Assembly: GCA_002684315.1 (NCBI GenBank)
Contig: NYVB01000193.1
Coordinates: forward strand, 1-12,436
Length of the DNA: 12,436 bases
Direction of reading: 5' to 3'
Origin: Planctomycetaceae bacterium
Lineage (GTDB): Bacteria > Planctomycetota > Phycisphaerae > Phycisphaerales > SM1A02
Shown here: piece by piece, positions 6,728 through 12,436 of the stretch
How the letters are laid out: each line of letters starts with the position of its first letter
How positions within the stretch are numbered: the first letter of the stretch is position 1
The notes under the pieces: model-generated
What the model was told of the DNA's origin: nothing
Database searches by the model: none
What the model saw: only the letters and a program-made list of their open reading frames with translations
Position numbers and translations under genes: made by a program

Positions 6728-8605
6728 TCAATGGTCTGTTTGCACCTTCGAGCCATCGATCTCGGTCCTGCCGACCGGTGGGGGGGCATCCTCTTCGCGT
6801 CGACCGAAGATCCTTGGAAAGAGAATGACTCCCTCCACGATCATCCATGCCTCCAGGCCCAGCGTTGCGATCGCGAAAGTCAGAAGCAACCAGTCACCTC
6901 GCTGAAGAAAACTTGGTCCCCTCGACCCGATCAGCGCATCATCCAGCATCGCCCAGGCCGGCATCAGAAGCATGAAGGCAAGTGGAATCGCAAGAAAGAA
7001 TGTCTTCCTGCCTCGTCGCCTCAGATAGAAACAGATCACCATCAAGGCGAGACCGGCAAGCAGTTGATTCGTCGCACCGAAGAGAGGCCATAGGATCATG
7101 CCTCCGCTTCCTGCGGATTGCAGGCTCCAGTCCTCGAGATCTCCGCTCATCGGAATCGATGCGAGTCCGAGCGCCAGAATCACCGCGAGCAGGGTTGCCG
7201 GGTGTTTTCTCGTGAACAGATGCAATGGGGGGAACCCTCGTCCTCCCTTTGAATTCCTGCCCCCGACCGCTGCCGCGAGTTCCTGAACCACGTATCTTTG
7301 AAGTCGACATGACGTGTCAAGAGTCGTTGCGGCAAAGGAGGCGACCATCACTCCCATCAGCGCGATCGCGATCTCGGTGGGGATCCCGATGGCGGCGATG
7401 AAGTTGCCAGAACCCGTCACGAACGCGCCGACCTTGCTTCCCAGGGAATTACTTGCCGCCCAGTTCGAATAAGCACCTTCCCAGGCGTCCCCCGTCAGAG
7501 TCATTCCCGCACTGCAGGCAAGAATCACGATGATCGCGAGAAATCCCTCCAACAGCATCGATCCGTATCCGATACCCAGCGCATGTCGTTCATCTTCGAT
7601 CTGTTTCGAAGATGTTCCGCTCGCCACCAGACAGTGAAATCCACTGATCGCACCACAGGCGACGGTGATGAAGAGAAACGGAAGCATGGGGGGCGCACCC
7701 TTTTCGGTCGCCATGGAATTGATCGCTGGAGCGGAGAATTCAAGCGGCAGTCGCACGATCTCTCCGTCGATCTCGATCGGCGGACCGCCCAGCATCGCCG
7801 CGCCGACGATTCCCAGCATGACCAACCCCAGTGATGTGATGAGTTGCAGGGCGTTGATGTAGTCTCGCGGTTGGAGCAGGAGCCTCACCGGCAGAACCGA
7901 AGCCACATAGCAGTAGGCGAGAAGAACTCCCGACCACGTGATGATCGACAGTGATGACGCCCATGTGTTGAATGCACCGAGGATGCCCGTGTTTCCAAAG
8001 ACGACGCTGAGGTACATCGTGAGCAAGGCGAGCATGGATGGTACGAGCAGCCCCACGCCCGATCTTTTCAGTCGGGTGCCGATCACGATCGCGATCGGTA
8101 TCTGGATCAGACACGGAAAGATCGATTGCGGAAACTGTCGAAACACCATGGCGATGATGAGACCGAAGATCGCCAGCACGATCGTGAGTGCGAGAAAAAG
8201 CACGGCCAGAAAGAGAATACGAACGCGCCGGGTGATCACTCTTCCGGCGATGTCTCCGATGGTCTGACCGTTGTTTCTCATGCTGACGACGAGGCTTCCG
8301 AAATCATGGACCGCGCCTATGAGTATCGATCCGAGAAACACCCAGATCAACGCGGGAAGCCAACCCCAGAAGACGGCGATCGCCGGTCCCACGATCGGGC
8401 CGACGCCGGCGATCGAGGTGAAATGATGACCGAACACGATGCTTCGCCTGGTGGGCACGAAATCATGACCATCCTCCCATCGGTGCGACGGGCACGGCCG
8501 CCCGGTCGAAAGCTGGAAGACATGTCTGCCCAACCACCGTCCGTAGGTTCGATAGGCGATGATGAATCCCACGGCGGACAAAACGGCGACCAGCAGTACG
8601 TTCAT
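6728..8605 (-). CDS. cstA: CstA-family carbon starvation transporter
   Basis: This 625-residue polytopic inner-membrane protein has well over a dozen hydrophobic segments by eye. Family signatures are RRSIVFGHHFTSIAGVGPIVGP (53-74), GAVHDFGSLVVSMRNNGQTIG (97-117), ISGFHCLVASGTSSKQI (320-336), IGYGSMLLEGFLAI (345-358), FAATTLDTSCRLQRYVVQE (424-442) and LFGATNQLLAGLAL (508-521). Characterised members in E. coli (CstA, BtsT) take up pyruvate or are linked to peptide use during carbon starvation; substrate choice here is inferred from family only. It is shorter than E. coli CstA (about 700 residues) and ends in a charged cytoplasmic-looking tail (601-625). The ATG has GGAG (8614-8611) five bases away. 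It starts 48 bases after the nucleosidase gene on the same strand, so the two are probably co-transcribed. Downstream on the same strand lies the glucan-degrading set. Confidence 0.95.
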   Translation of the reverse strand: MNVLLVAVLSAVGFIIAYRTYGRWLGRHVFQLSTGRPCPSHRWEDGHDFVPTRRSIVFGHHFTSIAGVGPIVGPAIAVFWGWLPALIWVFLGSILIGAVHDFGSLVVSMRNNGQTIGDIAGRVITRRVRILFLAVLFLALTIVLAIFGLIIAMVFRQFPQSIFPCLIQIPIAIVIGTRLKRSGVGLLVPSMLALLTMYLSVVFGNTGILGAFNTWASSLSIITWSGVLLAYCYVASVLPVRLLLQPRDYINALQLITSLGLVMLGIVGAAMLGGPPIEIDGEIVRLPLEFSAPAINSMATEKGAPPMLPFLFITVACGAISGFHCLVASGTSSKQIEDERHALGIGYGSMLLEGFLAIIVILACSAGMTLTGDAWEGAYSNWAASNSLGSKVGAFVTGSGNFIAAIGIPTEIAIALMGVMVASFAATTLDTSCRLQRYVVQELAAAVGGRNSKGGRGFPPLHLFTRKHPATLLAVILALGLASIPMSGDLEDWSLQSAGSGGMILWPLFGATNQLLAGLALMVICFYLRRRGRKTFFLAIPLAFMLLMPAWAMLDDALIGSRGPSFLQRGDWLLLTFAIATLGLEAWMIVEGVILFPRIFGRREEDAPPPVGRTEIDGSKVQTDH

Positions 8606-8653
8606 GTCTTCTCCGATGGTTTCTTCTCGGTGAGCGGTCTCTCCCCGGATGGA

Positions 8654-9415
8654 TCATCCCGAGAGGTCGGCGTGGGTCACGCCCTCTCCGATCCAGCGGA
8701 CGAGTCGTTCCATGTGATCGGTCAATTGGGACGTCGTTGATCTGAGGTTTCGAAGAAAAGCATCTTGAGCCGGTTCCGGATGATCAACGAGATCCGTCAC
8801 CGCTTTCATGGTCAGCAGGGGAATCTGAAGATCATCAGCGACACGTGCGATCGCAGCGGCCTCCATGTCCTTGGCGACCACGCCCTCTTTTTCAAAAAAA
8901 CGTCGTTCACCTTCGGTCGCATCCAGCGAGGAGCCGCTTGAGATGGGGCCGTGAGACAGTCCCAGCAGTTCTTCGATCGCCGGGTACCGCCCGGCGGGGA
9001 TTCGTGAGACACCGAGTGCGTCAAACCCCGGAAGTGGAATTCGATGATCGTGGATGAGGTAGTCACCACCCGCCAGGTAGGTCGTTCCGATCGACGCACC
9101 CCGTGACAGAAAACCGCCACAAGTACCTGCATTGACAAGGAATTGCGGCTTTATTTTCTCGAGGAGTGCCCAGGTCGTCACCGCAGCGTGTTCGAGTCCG
9201 ATCCGGTCGACCCCGTGAACCGGATCACGGCCATTGAAGACGAGAAAGACTTCCGTCTCTCCGACCATTCCACCTCGGACCCTCGCAGGAATGCCCTGAT
9301 GAAGTTCAACGGCATCATCCAGAGTCAACCGTTCCGCCAGAGGCGTGCCCTCGGCTTCCATGGCATAGAGAACTGCGATTCTTTCGATGCTTGCTTCGTG
9401 TTCGTGTTCTGACAT
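8654..9415 (-). CDS. mtnN: 5'-methylthioadenosine (MTA/SAH) nucleosidase, resembling the plant MTN type
   Basis: This protein of about 253 residues belongs to the PNP/UDP phosphorylase superfamily. It should remove adenine from methylthioadenosine (and perhaps S-adenosylhomocysteine), feeding methionine salvage in the cytoplasm. Key residues match E. coli MTAN: Glu22 in AMEAEG, Glu185 in KDMEAAAI (182-189) and catalytic Asp208 in KAVTD (204-208). The wording is closer to plant MTN enzymes than to E. coli: NAGTCGGF (95-102), HDHRIPLPGFDALGV (122-136), KDMEAAA and KAVTDLVD with a following PEPAQDAFLRNL segment. An open frame extends upstream to 9559, but that would overlap the start of the divergent efflux gene and adds sequence unlike the family; the ATG at 9415 places the first beta strand (IERIAVLYAMEAE) where expected. 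Its ribosome site is poor (GGGGAC abutting the ATG). cstA follows 48 bases downstream. Confidence 0.85.
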   Translation of the reverse strand: MSEHEHEASIERIAVLYAMEAEGTPLAERLTLDDAVELHQGIPARVRGGMVGETEVFLVFNGRDPVHGVDRIGLEHAAVTTWALLEKIKPQFLVNAGTCGGFLSRGASIGTTYLAGGDYLIHDHRIPLPGFDALGVSRIPAGRYPAIEELLGLSHGPISSGSSLDATEGERRFFEKEGVVAKDMEAAAIARVADDLQIPLLTMKAVTDLVDHPEPAQDAFLRNLRSTTSQLTDHMERLVRWIGEGVTHADLSG

Positions 9416-9482
9416 GTCCCCAGAATAACCGGCGGCATCATCGCCCTCTGCGGGAAAAATGAATCGCCGATAGACTCCTTCA
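9416..9482. promoter_or_regulatory. Divergent spacer between nucleosidase and efflux operons
   Basis: Only 67 bases separate the two divergent starts, so promoters for both directions must lie here or inside the 5' ends of the genes. On the minus strand TATTCT (9427-9422) sits six bases before the nucleosidase ATG and could be a -10 element giving a leaderless or near-leaderless message, but no -35 is evident. On the plus strand no good -10/-35 pair is visible and the efflux ATG has no Shine-Dalgarno. No clear operator palindrome and no regulator gene adjoin. Confidence 0.4.
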
Positions 9483-10994
9483 ATGGCATTCCTACGGTCA
9501 GCATCATTTTCATGTCTCACACTTTCGTTGGTCGGGGGTGTCATTCTCTCCGGTTGCATGGTCGGTCCGGACTATGAGCGGCCTGATCTGATCACACCCG
9601 ACGCTTGGCACAGTGATCTGAAAGCCGGCCTCGAAGCCAGCTCCGAGGGTGTCGGCCTGTGGTGGGAGAGCTTCGAAGACCCGATTCTCGATGAGTTGAT
9701 TCTTCGCACCCAGCGAAACAATCTCGATCTTCGGATTCTGATGACTCGCATCGAGGCCGCCCGCGCTGAATACGGCGTGGCAGGCTCCTATCTCCTGCCG
9801 TCGGTCAACGGTGATGGATACGCTCAGTGGTTCCGAGCCGAAGGTGGCGAGGTTCCGATCCCCAATCTCACGGATGAAGGCACCGACAAGAGTTTCAAAC
9901 TTGGTGCTTCCATGACCTGGGAGCTGGACCTCTGGGGGCAGATTCGTCGCTCCATGGAGTCCAAGGAAAACACACTGCTTGCCTCGATCGAAAACTGGCG
10001 TGACCTGTTGGTCACCGTCCGTGCCGAAGTTGCGACGTCCTACGTCGCCTACCGAACGTTGCGCAAGATCGTGGAGGTCGCCGAGGTCGGTCTTGTCGCT
10101 GCAGAGCACAATTTCGACCTGGCCAGTCAGTCCTACGACAACGGCATGGCCACGATGACCGATGTCCTCACGGCCCGATCCCTCGTCGCCTCGCTTGAAT
10201 CGGGGCTTCATGGATACGTCGCTGATGCCACTCAGGAACTGAATCGAATTTCCGTGCTGGTGGGTGAGACTCCCGGTTCCTTGAAAGCAGTCCTGGGTGA
10301 GGCTGGTCGAATCCCAGTCCCTCCGGCAAGCATCGGGGTCGCCATGCCCGCGAACGTGGTCCGCCAACGACCGGATGTTCGTGCGGCCGAGCGACGGCTC
10401 GCCGCCGCGGTCGCGGGAATCGGTGTCGCCGAAGCGGATCTTCTTCCATCATTCACCCTTTTGGGCTCCGTCGGCCTTCAGTCTCCCACCTCCGGGAGTC
10501 TCTTTGATTGGTCCAATCGATATTGGTCGGTCGGACCTTCCTTGAACTGGCAGCTTCTGAACTGGGGACGCGTCTCCAGTCAGATCGATCTGGCGAAAGC
10601 GGGCGCGAGCGAAGGTCTCATCGCCTACGAAAAAGCCATCCTCGGTGCGTACCGTGACATCGAAGACGCACTCGTCGACTTTTCAAGCAGCGAACTCTCA
10701 CGAAGAGACACCGAAGCAGCCCGCAATGATTCTCTCGGAGCACTGGTGCTGGCCGAACAGACCTATCAACAGGGAACGCAGAATCTTCCTGTGGTCATCG
10801 AGACCGAACTGCAGCTGCTCCAGCAGGAATTCTCTTTGATCAACGCCGAAGCGCAGGTCGCGCTTTCGGCGGTGACTCTCTACAAGGCACTCGGGGGAGA
10901 CTGGACGCCGGTCCTTCCCTCAGCGGACGGCCCCGTCGCCGTTCCCACAACCGACGAATCACTCGTCTCTGCGACAGCAGGAGGAACATCGTGA
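9483..10994 (+). CDS. Outer-membrane efflux channel lipoprotein, TolC/NodT (OprM-like) family
   Basis: This 503-residue protein should form the trimeric outer-membrane duct of a tripartite RND pump. It has a lipoprotein signal with lipobox LSGC, Cys25 being the predicted lipidated residue, followed directly by the family signature GPDYERP (28-34). Both outer-membrane-factor repeats are present: WWESFEDPILDELI (60-73), WELDLWGQIRRSMES (146-160) and FDLASQSYDNGMATMTDVLTA (211-231) in the first; RQRPDVRAAERRLAAA (294-309), GIGVAEADLLPSFTLLGSVGL (312-332), LNWQLLNWGR (354-363) and YQQGTQNLPVVI (428-439) in the second. The ATG at 9483 is the first possible start, since a TAG lies four codons upstream in frame; no ribosome site precedes it. 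Its stop overlaps the adaptor start (GTGA). Efflux substrate cannot be predicted. Confidence 0.94.
   Translation: MAFLRSASFSCLTLSLVGGVILSGCMVGPDYERPDLITPDAWHSDLKAGLEASSEGVGLWWESFEDPILDELILRTQRNNLDLRILMTRIEAARAEYGVAGSYLLPSVNGDGYAQWFRAEGGEVPIPNLTDEGTDKSFKLGASMTWELDLWGQIRRSMESKENTLLASIENWRDLLVTVRAEVATSYVAYRTLRKIVEVAEVGLVAAEHNFDLASQSYDNGMATMTDVLTARSLVASLESGLHGYVADATQELNRISVLVGETPGSLKAVLGEAGRIPVPPASIGVAMPANVVRQRPDVRAAERRLAAAVAGIGVAEADLLPSFTLLGSVGLQSPTSGSLFDWSNRYWSVGPSLNWQLLNWGRVSSQIDLAKAGASEGLIAYEKAILGAYRDIEDALVDFSSSELSRRDTEAARNDSLGALVLAEQTYQQGTQNLPVVIETELQLLQQEFSLINAEAQVALSAVTLYKALGGDWTPVLPSADGPVAVPTTDESLVSATAGGTS
10979..10984 (+). promoter_or_regulatory. Ribosome binding site deciding the GTG start of the adaptor gene
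   Basis: AGGAGG lies inside the end of the efflux-channel gene, six bases before GTG at 10991. This near-perfect site supports the GTG start and the 4-base GTGA overlap, and points to tight co-translation of the two proteins. Confidence 0.8.
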
Positions 10995-12235
10995 GTAAGC
11001 TTCTTCGGGGCGCCACGCCCACGGTTCTCGGCATCCTTTTGACCGGCTTTCTTTCAGGCTGCGGAGGTTCCAGCAGTGCCAAGGAAACGATGGCCCTGAT
11101 GGCCGAAAAGGATACGACGGTCACCGCCGAATCCATCAAGCCCCAGACCTTCCCGGTCGTTCTGAGTCAGCCCGGCACGACCTATGCGATTCGCAACGTG
11201 AACATCGATTCAAGAGTCACCGGATACGTCGAGTCCGTCGACTTCGAGGATGGCCAGCTGGTCAAGGCCGGTGATCGGCTCTTCCAGCTCGACCCTCGTC
11301 CATTCGAGGCGGTGCTTCTGGAAGCCAGGGGAAACCTTGAAGCTGCGGTGGCAGGCAGAAACCTCGCCGAGCGAACGCTCGAGAGAAACAGACCTCTGGT
11401 CGAGACCGGTGCGATCTCCCGTGAGCAATTCGATCAGCTGGTGACCAACCTCGAGAAGTCCGAAGGTCAGGTCGAGACGGCTGCAGGCTCTCTGGTCAAC
11501 GCGGAGTTGAATCTTTCATTCAGCACGATCACCGCACCTTTCGATGGTCGACTCGGTCAACGTCAGGTCGAACTTGGTGCACTGGTGCAACCGAGCGGGT
11601 TCGCCGACACGCTCGTCACGCTCGTCCAGTTCAATCCCATGCGGCTTCTGGTCTCGATCGACGCGCACAATCTCCCCAAGCTGCTCGAACTGCAGAAGAA
11701 GGGGCAGGTCACCGCGAAGGTCCGTGTCAATGGAACCCGTGGTGGTGGGGGCAAGGTCTTCGAAGGTGTCATCGATTTCATCAACAACCAGGTCGATCCC
11801 ATGACGTCCACCGCGACGGTTCGCGTCAAGTTCGACAACCCCGATGGCTGGGCGTATCCCGGCCAGTACGGTGAAGCACAGATTCTGGTGAAGAACGTTC
11901 CCAATGCCGTCGTGATCCCTCAGCGTGCACTTCGTGCCGAGCAGGGTGGCGGCAGCTACGTCTGGGTGATCGGTGAAAAGAACAAGATCACCCGCCAGGA
12001 CGTGACCGTCGGCGAATCTGTCGACGGCAACTCATGGATCCAAAAGGGTCTTCGCCCCGGTCAACGCATCATCGTCGATTCCGGTGGTCAGTTGAGTTCC
12101 GGTGACGTCGTCAAGATCGTCACGCTCGCTCAGTTGAAAGCCGAGCAGAGTGGGGACACCACTTCATCAAATGACCCGTCTTCATCATCTTCAAGCGCAT
12201 CAAGCAAGAACTCATCCTCATCTTCGATGAAATGA
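10991..12235 (+). CDS. RND efflux periplasmic adaptor (membrane fusion) lipoprotein, AcrA/MexE-like
   Basis: This 414-residue protein bridges the inner-membrane pump and the outer-membrane channel. It has a signal with lipobox LSGC (Cys24 predicted lipidated), then a typical adaptor: barrel-sandwich half GYVESVDFEDGQLVKAGDRLFQLD (78-101), an alpha-hairpin (about 104-170, including LVETGAISREQFDQL), the return half FSTITAPFDGRLG (177-189), a beta-barrel domain (about 215-300, with DPMTSTATVRVKFDN at 269-283) and a membrane-proximal domain with VVIPQRALRAEQGG (307-320) and GLRPGQRIIVDSG (353-365). Residues 392-412 form an unusual serine-rich tail (about 15 Ser of 21). It starts at GTG with a strong AGGAGG site and overlaps the channel gene by four bases; the pump gene follows after 29 bases. 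Serine codons in the tail are mixed (TCA, TCT, TCC, TCG, AGC). Confidence 0.94.
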   Translation: MSKLLRGATPTVLGILLTGFLSGCGGSSSAKETMALMAEKDTTVTAESIKPQTFPVVLSQPGTTYAIRNVNIDSRVTGYVESVDFEDGQLVKAGDRLFQLDPRPFEAVLLEARGNLEAAVAGRNLAERTLERNRPLVETGAISREQFDQLVTNLEKSEGQVETAAGSLVNAELNLSFSTITAPFDGRLGQRQVELGALVQPSGFADTLVTLVQFNPMRLLVSIDAHNLPKLLELQKKGQVTAKVRVNGTRGGGGKVFEGVIDFINNQVDPMTSTATVRVKFDNPDGWAYPGQYGEAQILVKNVPNAVVIPQRALRAEQGGGSYVWVIGEKNKITRQDVTVGESVDGNSWIQKGLRPGQRIIVDSGGQLSSGDVVKIVTLAQLKAEQSGDTTSSNDPSSSSSSASSKNSSSSSMK

Positions 12236-12254
12236 CCGGTCACTAGGACCAAAC

Positions 12255-12258
12255 GAGG
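12255..12258 (+). promoter_or_regulatory. Ribosome binding site deciding the TTG start of the RND pump
   Basis: GAGG lies six bases before TTG at 12265. An in-frame TAG at 12244-12246 excludes a start further upstream, and no in-frame ATG or GTG occurs before the conserved first helix, so TTG is the best start. Confidence 0.65.
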
Positions 12259-12264
12259 CCGCCG

Positions 12265-12436
12265 TTGCTGGACTTCTTCATCAATCGACCGATTTTCGCC
12301 GCCACCGTCGCACTGCTGATGGTGATCTGCGGTGGCATCTCCATGGTCGTTCTTCCGATCGCTCAATTCCCATCGATCGTTCCGCCCACGGTCACGGTCA
12401 CCTCGACCTACCCCGGTGCGAGTGCTCAGGTGACCG
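12265..12436 (+). CDS. RND efflux pump permease, HAE-1 (AcrB-like), N-terminal fragment cut by window edge
   Basis: The first 57 codons are visible. They read as the invariant opening of AcrB-type pumps: DFFINRPIFA (3-12), first transmembrane helix (about 10-29, ATVALLMVICGGISMVVLPI), then AQFPSIVPPTVTV (31-43) and STYPGASAQV (45-54), the start of the porter domain. The protein should be the proton-driven inner-membrane component partnered with the adaptor and channel just upstream, 29 bases after the adaptor stop. Full HAE-1 pumps are about 1,030-1,060 residues, so about 95% lies beyond the window. The HAE-1 class (drug, detergent or lipid-like substrates) rather than a metal pump is indicated by the opening motifs. 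Confidence 0.93.
   Translation, partial: MLDFFINRPIFAATVALLMVICGGISMVVLPIAQFPSIVPPTVTVTSTYPGASAQVT

Noticed and set aside
8050..8125. Cluster of GATC sites within cstA as a methylation or replication-control region
   Set aside because: The run falls in coding sequence rich in Ile and Asp codons (ATC, GAT), and GATC is common across the whole window, so codon use explains it.
9416..9559. Upstream extension of the nucleosidase by 48 residues
   Set aside because: It would overlap the signal peptide coding of the divergent efflux gene, the added residues do not resemble the family N-terminus, and the called ATG fits the first beta strand.
9510..10367. 285-codon minus-strand open frame inside the efflux channel gene
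   Set aside because: The plus strand encodes a complete NodT-type protein with a lipobox and both repeats; the antisense frame shows no family features.

Overview
The window is 12.4 kb of densely coding, moderately GC-rich bacterial DNA (by eye about 55-60% GC). The organism is Gram-negative: the right end encodes an outer-membrane efflux channel, a periplasmic adaptor and the start of an RND pump. The style of the left-edge exported ClpP-fold protein and the gene mix would fit a marine Planctomycetota (possibly Phycisphaerae), but no marker gene is present, so this is only a suggestion.

Layout. Everything left of about 9.42 kb is read leftward (minus strand): an MTA/SAH nucleosidase resembling the plant MTN type (9415-8654), the carbon-starvation transporter cstA (8605-6728), a 455-base stretch holding a possible 41-residue membrane peptide (6569-6444), a GH13 alpha-amylase-family enzyme (6272-4596), malQ (4599-3172, 4-base overlap with the amylase gene), glgP (3132-1018), a probable weak terminator (1018-998), a 335-base gap, and the first 220 codons of an exported SppA/NfeD-like protein that runs off the left edge. 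Right of a 67-base divergent spacer, three genes are read rightward: a NodT-type outer-membrane lipoprotein (9483-10994), a membrane-fusion lipoprotein (10991-12235, 4-base overlap) and the first 57 codons of an HAE-1-type RND pump (from a TTG at 12265).

How they fit together. The GH13 enzyme, 4-alpha-glucanotransferase and alpha-glucan phosphorylase, none with a convincing export signal, form a compact cytoplasmic glycogen/maltodextrin breakdown set: hydrolysis or debranching, chain rearrangement, and phosphorolysis to glucose-1-phosphate. CstA upstream on the same strand brings in pyruvate or peptides in relatives, so the block reads as carbon-reserve use under starvation (inference). The divergent genes are a tripartite efflux system in the order channel-adaptor-pump.

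I found no mobile element, CRISPR array, tRNA, rRNA or obvious defence system. The points most worth a second look are the missing catalytic serine in the left-edge ClpP-fold protein, the plant-like MTA nucleosidase, the small peptide with a strong ribosome site before the amylase, the amylase's abrupt N-terminus, and the serine-rich tail of the adaptor. None of them amounts to a clearly new system.
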